A stretch of DNA of 42,660 nucleotides from Lobulomyces angularis (GCA_027604685.1 JADHYX010000084.1:21666-64325), one strand, 5' to 3'; numbered from the stretch's first letter, positions 1-9,865 are shown. Made by a program: numbers and translations. Notes: a model not told the origin generated them from the sequence alone.

Positions 1-492
1 ATTTGAATATTTTTTAAGTTTTTTAGATTTTAAAATAGGATTTTTTAGTAGACTTTTTTGATCTTCTAATTTAATAATCTTTACATACAATTTAAAAAAA
101 AAATTTGCCAAGTTTTATTGCAACTGATATATTTATAGTAAATTAATAGTTTATTGTGTAAGCTCCAAATAATGCTCCGTTATATAGAACTGAAGTGAAC
201 TGAAATGGAATGATTGTAGCTTAACAGATCTGATCACCGATGGAAGGAGAACTTAGCTTCGAGTAGGAGCGTCCCGCAGCGATTGTAACTTGTAAACTCG
301 ATTGCAGCAGATTGTAACTGCAACCATTTTAATTTATTTTTTCTTCTTTTAAAAACCTATTCAAAATAGAATTAAGCTGAAGAGAAGTGCGGCGTGCGAA
401 GGCGTGGGGTGGTGCGCCACCAAAAAGCTATAGAGAAAATTAAAAGTAAAAAAAAAAAAAGAATTAAAAAAATTTCTTTTTTAAAAAAAAAA
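1..492. other. Intergenic, upstream of MFS gene
   Basis: A+T-rich sequence with no supportable gene. A short, less A+T-rich patch at about 235-330 stands out. A frame reading into the MFS gene is open from a GTG at 394, but the first ATG of that frame is at 493, directly after a poly-A run, so I treat everything before 493 as promoter and leader. Confidence 0.5.
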
Positions 493-2397
493 ATGAATGA
501 AACAAAAAACGAAGTGATTTCAGGAAATGAAAAAAACACAGAAAAAGAACTTTCCATCCGATCTCTGCCAATCTCAATCAAGGTTGAAGAAGATATCCTC
601 ACAACTAAAAAAATCTTACTTCTTACAGCTTTTAGTTTCGGAAATCAATTTACCTTTTTTTTAATCAATATTAATGTTTTACCTGTACATCTTGATATCA
701 TTATGGTAAAAAAAAAAATACAAAAGTTAATGATCAATTAAAAAAAAAAAAAAGGGTAATAATGACGTTGGTAAAGGAAATGCAATTGTTGGTTTTTCAT
801 CAGCAGTAAAGAAAAAAAAGATAAAAATATTTTTTTGGTAATCACTTTTTTTTTTTTTTTTTTGATAGATACCATTGGTGCTTTTTAGTGTTATCTGTGG
901 ATCATTAAATGATAATTTTACTAGTAGATTTGGAAAGAGAAATCCATGGATAATAATTGGTTCATTATTACAACTATTATGTTTGTGGACTTTGTGGTCT
1001 TCAAATTCAATTCTAGGTTATACAATTGGATATACGTAAATTTTAAAAATTTTTTTTTTTTATTATATATTTATTTTTTTCTTCTTTTTTTCAAAAGTGG
1101 ATTTATGTGCTTCAGTGCGGTTAGTTCTGTACCATACTCAGGTTTGATTAACGATGTTTGTCCACCTTCACAGAACGGAAAAGTATCTTAGAAAAAGAAG
1201 TTTTTTTTTTTTTCTAACAATCAAAATAAAACATTTCAGATCAGTGCCTTTGTTGGTGGTATGGGTTTAGTTGGTAGCATTTTTGGTGCAGCAACTGGAA
1301 TATTTTCAGATCAACTACGTAAGGAACAACTTAAATTACCTAATGAATATTTATAATTTATTTTTATTTTTTACTTTTTTTAGAAACTGTTGGGTTATAC
1401 ATTGTAATAACTGTAGTTCTTATGTCAACTAGTATCATTACATCCCTTCAAAAGGAACCTTTGCATCACTATACAAAAACAACAAAATTAAAAAAATTTG
1501 ATACTTTAAAATTTTTTACAAACGATTTTTTTGAACCTTTAAAAAAATTTGATTTTTTATGTTTATTTTTTTCAAGATTTTTTTTTCAAATAACAGTAAT
1601 AAAAAAAAAAAAAAAATTAATTTATTTATTCATATTCAGGGTTTAACGATAACATCATACTTTCAATTATGGATTAAAGACTGCACCAATTCCAACTTAT
1701 CTTCACAAACCGCAGTCAGTCTAGCCATGTTACCATTACTTTTGGTAGCAACAGTAACAAGTTTCTTTATTCCAAGGACAAGGAGAAAAATTGTAGTTTA
1801 TGTATCTAGTATATTAATGATATCTGCTATCATCATGATGATCTTTTCTACCAGCTTTTTATCAAGTTTTTTTATTACTGCCCTCTTTGGTGCTGGAGCT
1901 GTAATTATATTTTAGTAACTTGAGGAATTTATCTTTTTTTTTTTTTTTTTTATGTATTAGGGTCCATTTCAGTCAGTTGAATTCGCAATGCTTTTAGGTT
2001 TAAATTTTTTATTTTTATTTTTTTTTTTTAATTATTTATTTATTTTTAGATATATTACCAAATGATGAAACAGCAGCCAGAGATATTTCAATTTGGCGTA
2101 GGATTTATTTTTATTTTCAATGTGCAAAATTTTAATTGTTTTCATTCTTTAGATAATGCGTTTTTACTTCCACAAATATTTGCTGCACCGATAGCGGGAC
2201 TTATTAGAGATTACTTTCAAATTGTTGGAACAGAAAACAAGATACAATGTTTAGGTAATTGTTTTATTTTATTTTATTTTTTTTTTAAACATAAAAACAA
2301 TTTTTTTTCTTTAGGTTACAAGGTGGTTTGGAGCACCTGTATTTTATATATTTTTGTTGGACTCGTATTTACAAGAGTTATTAAAGGCATCAAATAA
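493..2397 (+). CDS. MFS sugar-type transporter, 11 exons
   Basis: Twelve-helix-type major facilitator, predicted 445 residues, presumably moving a small solute such as a sugar across a membrane. Exons: 493-705, 755-805, 869-1035, 1098-1182, 1240-1318, 1384-1595, 1640-1900, 1961-1997, 2050-2097, 2153-2254, 2315-2397; all joins keep frame. The loop after the second helix carries GSLNDNF..RFGKRNPW, a form of the MFS G-x-L-x-D-x4-R-x-G-K-R signature. A later loop reads LPNDETAARDISIW followed by LPQIFAAPIAG, which resembles the SLC45/GPH-like branch (family knowledge). The start at 493 is the first ATG in frame; the N-terminal 35 residues are hydrophilic and cytosolic-looking. Substrate cannot be told from sequence. 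It lies 306 bp upstream of the PanP-like gene on the same strand, but eukaryotic neighbours need not be linked in function. Confidence 0.8.
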
Positions 2398-2703
2398 TTG
2401 CTTCAAAAAATACCTATGTATATTAAATTATCTTTTAATTTTTTTTGTTCAAAAATTCCTTTTTTTTTTTTACTTCATACTAGTTTTTAAAATGTTTTTG
2501 CATATTTATTATTCCTTTTTCTCTTATGAATTGTAATTTATAATTTATTTTTTTTTTAACATTTTTATTTATGTAGATAGTTTATGAACAAAATAAAGCA
2601 ACTATATTTTCTTTTTTGTATTTGGAAAAATAATTTTTAAAAAATCTTTTTAAGGATTATTTTTTTTTTATTTTAATACACCACAAAAAGAAAAAAAAAT
2701 TTG
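2398..2703. other. Intergenic spacer
   Basis: About 306 bp of poly-T/poly-A-rich DNA between two plus-strand genes. It must hold the 3' end of the transporter transcript and the promoter of the next gene. I see no further coding signal. Confidence 0.5.
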
Positions 2704-4871
2704 ATGATTGTTACAGATGAAATTTCAAAAACTCATAATAAATTAGGAATTAATAAGGGCGGTTTCTTAGATTTAAAATCAACATTTGATCCTTCAAATG
2801 AACAAGAATTATTCTTTCAAGAAAGTGTTGAAAATTTAGGTGTAAAATTTCACTCCACTCATCGAATTGCAAATTCAATTAATGCATTTTTGCATCCTCC
2901 AGATCAGTTAAAACATCTTGATAAAAAATTAACCGTATCTGAATATCTTAAATTTATTGAAAAGTTTGTTGTAGATGGTATAATTGTTTTTTAAAAAGAA
3001 AACTATATATAAAAAAAAAATTTTTTTTCATATATTTAAACTATCTTATTATTTTTATTCAATTTACTAACTTGTTGTTTTATATATATTTACATATAAC
3101 ATACTCATATTTAATTATTTCCTCCTTTTTTACTTTAATTTTTTTAAATAGGAGCATCAAGATCAAGTAGTCCATTTAGAATAGCCCATATGAGTGGTCC
3201 ATTGCCATTTTATTCAAAACACTTATCTTTTCTTTTGACCACTTTGTATGATCCCTACTTAATTTTTTTTTTTTTTTTCGTTAATGTTTTTAGAAATCAA
3301 AATTTGGTTGCAGCTCAAGGAAGTGCCTCCCTAACTGTTATTGAAAAAGAAACTATAGCTGAACTGCATAAAGACTTTTATGGAGGTGAATTTGAACGAA
3401 GGTTTGAAGATTGCTATGGTATTGTGTAAGTCATATCTCATAAATTTTTTTTTTAAACAATTTCAAAAGTACCTCTTGTGGATCAGTCGCAAATGAGACA
3501 GCTATATGGATCGCATTAAACAAATGCTTTCCGCCTAGTCCACAGTTTAAAGGTTTAAAAAGGGAGGGACTGTGGAAGGCTATGAAAGAGTTTAGCTATA
3601 ATGGCGTTGCTATAATTGGTTCAAGAATGTATTTTATGATAAACCTTTTTTTTTTTAATGTAAAATATGATACTAGGGCACATTACTCAATTCAGACTGC
3701 AGCGGCGTTAACTGGCATTGGAGAAGAGAATTTTGTCGCGATTGATACTGATTCTAATTTTAAGATTGATACTGACATGCTAAGACGAAAAGTTGCTGAA
3801 CTAAAAAGTGCAAACGTCGCAATTGTCGCAATAATAGGAATCGCCGGCACAACTGAAACTGGTTCCATTGATGACTTGGAAGAAATTGGAAATATAGCTA
3901 TTGGTACAATTACTATTAAAAATATTTTTTATTAAAATGTTTCTCAGAAAATGAAGTACACTTTCATGTGGATGCTTGCTGGGGTGCTCCATTCATCTAT
4001 TCACCTAGACTCAAGAATTTGTTTAAAGGAATTGAAAAAGCTGACACAATATCGATTGATGGACACAAACAATTTCATGTATTAACCAGTTTCTTTTTCC
4101 AATTTTAATTTTTATTTATTTTTTTAAAGACTCCTTATGGGTTAGGAATGGTGCTTTTCAAAGATGTTAACCAATCGCAGCATATAAAAAAATCATCACA
4201 GTATGCAATAAGAGACTCAGTTGACTTGGGTCAGAAATCTTTTGAAGGTAAATTTTTTTTTTTTTTATTTTGATTTTTATTTTTCTAGGTTCAAGACCAG
4301 GAAATATTTTATACCTGCATGCAAATTTACTACTGTTAGGTAAAGAAGGAATAAAGGCTTCGATAGAAAATAACTACAACAATTCAAAAAAATTTGTCAA
4401 TTATCTAAAAAGTTTCAATTCTCTTGATAAAAATGTGTTTCAAATTTTTAATGAAAATAACAATGACACTAACATTATTGTATACAGAATTATTCCCAAA
4501 CCACTTGGAAAAAAAAAATTTAATGAATTAAACAAAAACGATAACATATCAATAAATGAATTTAATATAAATTTAGAAAAAATTCAAACAACCACAGGAA
4601 GATGTAAAAAAACAAAAAAAAAAATTAAAAATTTTATATTTTAATTAATTATTATTCTTGATTTTTTTTTTTTTTTTTATCTTTTTCATTTATGTCTTAA
4701 GGCTTTACTTCAAGAACTGTTTTGAAAATCAATGACACTCTCATAACTGCTTTACGGGTAGTCTTTATAAATTCAGTGCTGTGTAATGAGGATGATTTAA
4801 AAACTGTAGTAAATGAACAGTTATTGATAAGCCAAAAGTTGGAATTAGAATTTAGCTCTGTAAATAATTAA
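2704..4871 (+). CDS. panP: PanP-like PLP aspartate 1-decarboxylase, 9 exons
   Basis: Group II PLP decarboxylase, predicted 539 residues, best matching the PanP type (aspartate to beta-alanine plus CO2, feeding pantothenate and CoA). Exons: 2704-2977, 3152-3245, 3294-3425, 3470-3628, 3677-3903, 3948-4078, 4130-4247, 4289-4603, 4702-4871. Visible landmarks in order: FRIAHMSGPLPFY, LNQNLVAAQGSASLTVIEKE, TSCGSVANETAIWIALNKC, AHYSIQTAAALTGIG, GIAGTTETGSIDD, the cofactor aspartate in HFHVDACWG, and the PLP lysine in SIDGHKQFH (about Lys336), then FEGSRPGN and a C-terminal GRCFTSRTVLKIN. Length matches bacterial PanP (about 540-550). I infer PanP rather than glutamate, tyrosine or sulfinoalanine decarboxylase from extended similarity; related decarboxylases remain possible. 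Start is the first ATG of an open frame. Eight introns show it is a resident nuclear gene. Confidence 0.8.
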
Positions 4872-5084
4872 TACTGTAACTTTTTTTTTTTTTTTTATTT
4901 TAAATGGATATTATTTTTTTTGAAATTTCATTTTAATTTAAATTTTTTTGATGCAGGTTTTTTTAAATCTTTACTTTCTTTTAAATCGTTTATTCCAGCG
5001 TTTATTAGATTAAGCTGAAAATTTAATTTTTTAAAAATTAAAAAAAAATTAAATTTAATAAAAAAATGTAATATAGTTAATTTT

Positions 5085-5617
5085 TTATTTTATTTTATTT
5101 TTGGTTACCAATGAGTCGTTTCTCCTTGCACACAACTAAAAAAAAAATTAAAAAGATAAAAAAAAAAAAAACAAAAGTGAGTGAACCTTTATATCTTCAA
5201 CATTAACCTGCGATCTCTTTGCATGTTTGGAAAAAGATTCTAAGTCACTAGCAAACAACTCTGTTTTTAAGATTTTTTGGTTAAAAAAAAAAAAAAAAAA
5301 AACCTGCTTGATTGTAAGTTATCATAGTTAAGGCTTGTTTAAATTCCGTTGTGAATTTTACATTTTCTTCAACAGTTTCTAAAAAAAAAAAAATTGCTTT
5401 TAGTGTTAAGGAAAAATAAAAAAAAAGTTTAATTAAAAAAAAGGTTTTTTTATTTTTACTTTTAAAACTTAAAAAAAAACTGAAAAATAAAAACTTTATT
5501 TTTAATTTTTTTTTTTTCTTAGTTACTTTGGTCGCAATATTTTTCTATGGAATAATGTATTGCTGCTAATAATCTTTTTTTATCTGATTCAATTTCGTTA
5601 AAGTTGTTTAAATTCAT
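5085..5617 (-). CDS. CENPS: CENP-S / MHF1 histone-fold protein, 4 exons
   Basis: Small histone-fold protein of 96 residues. In other eukaryotes CENP-S (MHF1) pairs with CENP-X and acts both at the kinetochore and with FANCM-type DNA repair helicases. Exons on the minus strand: 5617-5527, 5378-5304, 5260-5187, 5135-5085; phases agree at every join. The N-terminal helix reads KKRLLAAIHYSIEKYC, the middle VKFTTEFKQALTMITYNQAE, and the C-terminal half contains LFASDLESFSKHAKRSQVN, then VEDIKLCARRNDSL, the family's characteristic D-L-E-x-F-x-x-H-A-K-R and R-R-N stretch. The tail after RRNDSL is very short, ending in KNKIK, so the C-terminal extension found in many homologues is missing. It is convergent with the PanP-like gene, 213 bp apart. 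Exons are too short to show up as long open frames. Confidence 0.85.
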
Positions 5618-5839
5618 TTTTATAAAAAATAAAAAGTAAAAAAAAATTTTTTTTCTTGTTTTATTTTATTTTTCCAAGGGTTTCTTTCCCAAAATGGAAA
5701 GAATTTATTTTTGAAGAATGTTTTCAAAGTGGATCTAACATTGTTAATCAGTACTTTGATAAATATGATAGGGTTACCTAACTTTCCACAATTTATTTTT
5801 TATTTTTTTTTTTAAATTGTCCAGGAAATATTTGTAAAA
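5618..5839. other. CENP-S upstream region with orphan coding-like stretch
   Basis: Upstream of the CENP-S gene. On the plus strand about 5690-5785 there is a stop-free run including FPKWKEFIFEECFQSGSN and ending QYFDKYDRVT-stop, preceded by a possible acceptor (tttccaag). I found no start or partner exon, so it may be a relic of the neighbouring mobile elements or chance. Confidence 0.3.
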
Positions 5840-5847
5840 AACTTATT

Positions 5848-6330
5848 TAGTAGTTGATAGCATGTTTAGGAATATCAATTACTTGATTCAATGCAGTTTT
5901 TTTCTTAAACTTCACATGAAAATAATTGATTAGTCCTTTACGAAGTTTAGTAAAATTTATTGTACTTTTGTTTTTCAATGTCATTAACTACTTTGTTATA
6001 AACATATCTTGCAGCATTTAACCATTTTTTAAAAAATTTTTTTTTGATAATCAGTTGGATAAAGTTCCATCTTGAACACATATAATAACTTTTTCAGTTT
6101 CAGATTCAGGAAAATCAACAAAGTAAAAGGATTTACAGGTTGATTTTTTCAAGAAGAGTTATTTCTTTAATTGACAGCATGTTATTAACTTCAATTTGTT
6201 TTTGGATTAAAGGTCTTTCTGAATTTTCCAGTGGAAACAGTAAGCTTTTAGATAAAGTTTTATAAATAGGTCCCCAAAAAAGGTTGACAAGTACTTTCTT
6301 TTGACATAGTCTCCAAAACATAAACTTTAA
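5848..6330 (-). pseudogene. Fanzor (TnpB-like) N-terminal fragment, broken
   Basis: Decayed N-terminal part of a Fanzor nuclease, the eukaryotic relatives of TnpB. Reading the minus strand, one open stretch (6321-6133) has MFWRLCQKKVLVNLFWGP and ends in a stop; then KSFYFVDFPESETEKVI appears in another frame; then ELYPTDYQKKIF, KKWLNAARYVYNKVVNDIEK and NFTKLRKGLINYFHVKFKKK, ending near IDIPKHAINY at about 5850. The pattern YPT-x2-Q-K-x2-F/L-K-x-W-x2-A-R-Y-V-Y-N-K is the typical TnpB/Fanzor N-terminal signature. At least two frameshifts and stops separate the pieces, so it cannot make a protein. The RuvC half is not downstream on this strand, so the piece is truncated or rearranged. Confidence 0.6.
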
Positions 6331-6656
6331 ATAACATAAAAATTAAAGAATTGTTGGTAAAAAGTAGTAGTTGATCTTTAAATTCAAGTAAATTGGTTTG
6401 TGGAAGCTGTCAATGTTCTTGATAAAATTTTTTTTTATAGAAATCAAAGTTTTTGGTGTTTTGGGTTGTAGTAGCATCTAAAAAATCCATACAACCCACT
6501 TTACAAGTTTTATCTTTTAAACTGTCCACTTACTGATCAACTACCACTACATAAAGATGCGTTGCAAGTTATTGCATCAGAGTTAAACAAAACTGATTGC
6601 AACATATCTAGGAGTGTTTTTTTTTAATTTTTTTTAAAGGGAAAGAAAAAATTAGA
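6331..6656. other. Non-coding gap inside mobile-element island
   Basis: No gene seen. Stops in all frames; likely degraded element DNA between two Fanzor fragments in opposite orientation. Confidence 0.4.
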
Positions 6657-7417
6657 TTGAATGCCTCTAGTAGAGAAGTTTATATAGAAAGAAACACTGT
6701 AGGTTTAATCAAAGAAAATTTTGTTGTGATAGATCCCAATAAAAGAGATCTTTTGTATTGTGTTGGTTTAAATAATCAAAAACTTCGTTATACCCAGCCT
6801 CAACGAGAAGTGGATACAAGGAAAAAAAAGTATAGAAAAATTCGAGTAGAGTTGACAACAATTGTAGGAATAAATAATATACAAATGAATGTTACTGTAC
6901 CCCACTCCACCTGCGACCCAATAGCCTTTAATATCTATCTCCGAACTTTTTTTTCTGGGGAGTTTTTTAAAAAGAAGATTTTTTAGAAAACTTCGTTTTA
7001 ATACTTTTATTAATACTAAAAAATCAGAAGAAAGATTCATAAAATAATTTAAAGGTTCATATGGAGATGGAAGGAAAACAACAGTGATTATTGGGGATTG
7101 GGATTCAGGTGGGAACACAATAGTAGTTCAAGTAACTACTAAAGGGTAGGGTTCAGGGAGATGTTTCGATGAGGAGGTTTTGATGTTATGTTACAAGACG
7201 AATACAAGACTTTAAAGATCTGTCCTGTCATGGAGAAACTCTTGAAACCTTTGAAAGGAGAATGAATCCCAAACCTTGGAAAAATGATGAGGTAAGCGTT
7301 CATGGTTTGTTGCGCTGCCAAAGCGAATTTTGTCAACAATCGAACGGTTACTCATCAAGGTTATGGAATAGAGATGATGTTGCTACGTTAAATCAAAGAC
7401 GTATAGTTTATTCATAA
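6657..7417 (+). pseudogene. Fanzor RuvC/zinc-ribbon fragment, broken
   Basis: Decayed C-terminal two thirds of a Fanzor RNA-guided nuclease. In order along the plus strand, across three frames: VVIDPNKRDLLYC (RuvC-I region), RYTQPQREVD...KKKYRKIR, RKLRFNTFINTKKSEERFIK, an IIGDWDSGG segment at the expected RuvC-II position, DEYKTLKICP followed after a shift by CHGETLETFERRMNPKPWK (first zinc knuckle), VSVHGLLRCQSEFCQQ (second knuckle) and LWNRDDVATLNQRR (RuvC-III), stop at 7415-7417. A one-base loss seems to lie between the two cysteines of the first knuckle, and a TGA interrupts the frame near 7168-7170. DPNKRDLLYC and HGLLRC..C...WNRD are hallmarks of one Fanzor subgroup. No N-terminal half precedes it on this strand. 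Confidence 0.75.
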
Positions 7418-7495
7418 TTACGTGGTGGCAACAAACCGTTTCCGTTGTTAAGGGTTATAAATTTTCCTGGTTAGTTTTCGCTAGCCATAACCAAA

Positions 7496-7566
7496 ATGGT
7501 ACTCAACAGGTAAAATAGTTGCAAAACTCATATTAATTTTGCTGGATAAAAACTGTTGAGTACCAT
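7496..7566. repeat. 14-bp perfect inverted repeat with nested inner stem
   Basis: Arms 7496-7509 and 7553-7566 are exact reverse complements (ATGGTACTCAACAG), with a second 6-bp stem nested inside (7521-7526 with 7537-7542). It starts 79 bp after the Fanzor fragment's stop codon. In TnpB and Fanzor loci the guide RNA scaffold and element right end lie just 3' of the gene, so this may be a relic of that structure; it could equally be a small hairpin or MITE-like repeat. Confidence 0.7.
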
Positions 7567-7591
7567 GAAAAAATGGTAACACCACCTATTT

Positions 7592-7840
7592 TCAAACAAT
7601 TCTTGAGTTATACAATTCTCCTTTGGTTTTGAATTCACAAAGTTTCATTCGTAGTATTGCTTTTCTGTAAGCTCTACTATTAATTTTTTTTACCAGTTGT
7701 TTAAAATTTAACTCCGGTAAAATAATTTTTTTATAACGTTGACAAATAAAAGTTCCTGTTTTGTGATGGAGTTCACTCATCAGATTTTTTATTCTTATTT
7801 CTAATTTCTAATTTAAAAAAACTCCCCCTAATTTTTTCTC
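7592..7840 (-). pseudogene. Second Fanzor fragment (central region), minus strand
   Basis: Minus-strand open stretch reading IRNKNKKSDELHHKTGTFIC (with one frame change near the ATG at 7780), then RYKKIILPELNFKQLVKK and YRKAILRMKLCEFKTKGEL. The pattern LH-x-K-x3-F/L-x(n)-Y-x2-I-x-LP with later R/K-x-I/L-x-M-x-x-x-F-K is the block before RuvC-II in Fanzor/TnpB proteins. It ends at a stop at 7592 with no zinc ribbon following. It lies upstream, on the minus strand, of the N-terminal fragment at 5.85-6.33 kb, so the two cannot be one collinear gene: either two copies or a rearranged one. Confidence 0.55.
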
Positions 7841-7929
7841 GATTGTGCTAGATCTCCTTTTTTTTAATAACCATTTCATACTTTGAGAATTCCTCTGCCA
7901 AAAAATAAGATCGGTTATCCCTTCAGTAC

Positions 7930-8930
7930 TTTAGTTTGCATCATCTAGACAAGAAGCAAATGAACAATTACGTAAACGCCTTATAGATATAGGACCTTTG
8001 TGTCCTTTAGGTGACTTATATGGAGTATCTACTTTTGGGACAAAGTATACCATTTATAACTATATAAAAGATAACCATTGTATTGAGCCATTACCTACAC
8101 CTTCGAATCACAATCTTATTGAAGATTGAGATTTACATTTAAAAGAGTTATTTCAATGTGTGTGTGAGACTATTGACTGACAAGACTTAAAAATTTACTA
8201 CTAAAAGTTTAATATTTATATGAGTCAACCAAACCAAAAGAAAAGAAGTTTGAATGGATTACTTCATATAGTGCCTATAAACAAAGTGATGCAGAAAAGC
8301 TAGACTTAACATAAGATTTACAAACTTAGTAAGAGATGCACAAAATATACGAACCTAATAACGATTAAAGACTACGATACCTCACTTGTAAAAGAAAAAG
8401 TGTATACAAGGCTAGTTGATACAATTTCTGTAGAAGATCATCCTGCACCTAGTCTTCAAGAAACAAATGAAGGCAGTGTAAAAGATCTAGTTGGTGATAT
8501 CCTAAAACCATCATTAGCTAGCCATATAAAAATTAGTAACAATAATAATATCAGATTAAGAAGAATAATGAAAATTATATCTAAAGATAACGAATCAGGA
8601 GGTTATGAAGAATATATTGTAGTAGATTTGATAAATACTACCTCTGAAAGAATTCTTATTATTGTTGAGGCAAAGCAGTCATCACTAGGTGAAGGATTAA
8701 AGCAATGTGCATTAGCCATTAAAGTTTCATATGATATATATAATGATAATAGACCAGTCTATGGATTTGTTGTTACAAGTGGAAGTTGGAGACTCTTAGT
8801 CTACAGTGGTAATTCATTCAAATTGTCTGGACCTATGGAAGTGTTAACTGAGCAATTAGAGAGCAATAAGGAGAATTGGCTACAGAGTCATTCAATTGTT
8901 ATCGACGTTATATATTCTATACTAGAATAA
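7930..8930 (+). pseudogene. PD-(D/E)XK / Crinkler-like protein, degraded
   Basis: An intronless, low-homopolymer stretch. The first part (about 7938-8200) reads RQEANEQLRKRLIDIGPLCP and YGVSTFGTKYTIYNYIKDNH, then EPLPTPSNHNLIED. Two TGA codons fall where tryptophan would suit (IED-TGA-DL and TID-TGA-QD). A frameshifted middle with further stops follows. A clean 176-codon frame then runs 8400-8930 with KDLVGDILKP, YIVVDLIN...RILIIVEAKQSSLGEGLKQC and PVYGFVVTSGSWRLLVYSG. The D-x(n)-E-x-K arrangement and the trailing ..GF..T.G..W.L.. pattern resemble restriction-nuclease-fold domains found in Crinkler-type and related repeat families of some fungi and protists. That assignment is inference. Codon use and lack of introns differ from the neighbouring host genes. 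Confidence 0.45.
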
Positions 8931-9000
8931 AATAGTGCTAAGCCATCGAAACTTGCACACTTTAAAACCACACCGAAAACAACACCTTAAAAAAACAATC

Positions 9001-9046
9001 ATAATATCTACACTATTCATCCCCTATCCCTATAGAATAATATATC
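9001..9046. repeat. Direct repeat copy 1
   Basis: Roughly 45 bp containing TATCTACAC, TATTCATCC and CTATCCCTATAGAA. It recurs with small differences at about 9486-9532, the same way round, some 485 bp apart. Origin unknown; it may mark internal or terminal repeats of an element or a local duplication. Confidence 0.7.
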
Positions 9047-9485
9047 TGTTTCTTTTTAGACAATATTATAAATGATTATCCAATTATTAAGTTGTTATTA
9101 GAAGTGCTACACTTACATAACATTGCATCAATATCATAATCAAGCATACACATCTATCTCCCTCCTTCTTCCTCCTTCACTAATTATAATTCTCTAGGTC
9201 TATGTGAAGCACAACATTACTACTTAATAGCACTTATCTTTCATTACTACTAGATCTTTAATAGTTACTGTAACTATTGTTAGATAGCTTATTAGAGCTT
9301 ATTAAGCTGATTGAGCTTTGGGGGAGCGAATTGATTCATTATCTAAGTACAACCATCCATGAGTTACACCTACATAACTAGAGAGTTAGTCATCAATCCA
9401 CTGTAGCCTGTATTGTATCATCATCTAAGCATGTTGTAATCCCAGTTTTTACAATTCGCAGTGATACGATCGGGATGATGCATCA

Positions 9486-9532
9486 ATATCTACACTCACT
9501 ATTCATCCCTATCCCTATAGAAAATAATATAA
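9486..9532. repeat. Direct repeat copy 2
   Basis: Partner of the repeat at 9001-9046, differing by a few small indels (for example an inserted CTCA and one C fewer in the CATCC run). Confidence 0.7.
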
Positions 9533-9592
9533 TATCCCAAGTCGTAACTATCTTTCTAATGCCAGGGTCGATTGCAATTATGTTTCTTCTAG

Positions 9593-9865
9593 TTAATAAA
9601 TTAAGTTTTTCTCGTAAATCAGATAATAATAATAATAATAATTAATTCCGTCAAAGTACATTTGATTAGTTGATTTTAAAGATTTGTCATCATTTATCAT
9701 TTGCTCCGGAATTTTTTCTGATAAATGAAAGTTAAAACTTCTAGTATAGGTGTTATAAAAATAGTTTTTCCCACTATCAGCTAACCAACCTGCATTTTCT
9801 GTTGCTGCAAATGTATGTTCCCATCCATGTTCGATAGGACCTAGAAATTTTTGTTTTACAGCCAA
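9593..9865 (-). other. Orphan 90-codon frame, fragment
   Basis: Minus-strand open frame with PIEHGWEHTFAATENAGWLA and EKIPEQMINDDKSLKSTNQM that looks protein-like, but begins only at a TTG and ends in a run of tyrosines encoded by an ATA/TAT microsatellite. I do not recognise it. Most likely a fragment of a gene carried in the island; it has no visible partner exons. Confidence 0.3.
9623..9642. repeat. ATA trinucleotide microsatellite
   Basis: Six to seven tandem ATA units. Confidence 0.85.

Larger units (their letters stand above)
8931..9592. other. Gene-free, compositionally distinct stretch
   Basis: About 660 bp with no open frame of note and visibly fewer poly-A/T runs than host spacers. 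It contains both copies of a direct repeat (separate entries) and reads as the tail of the inserted island. Confidence 0.5.

Noticed and set aside
6768..7339. Minus-strand open frames across the plus-strand Fanzor fragment
   Set aside because: Antisense shadows; the plus strand carries the recognisable RuvC and zinc-ribbon motifs.
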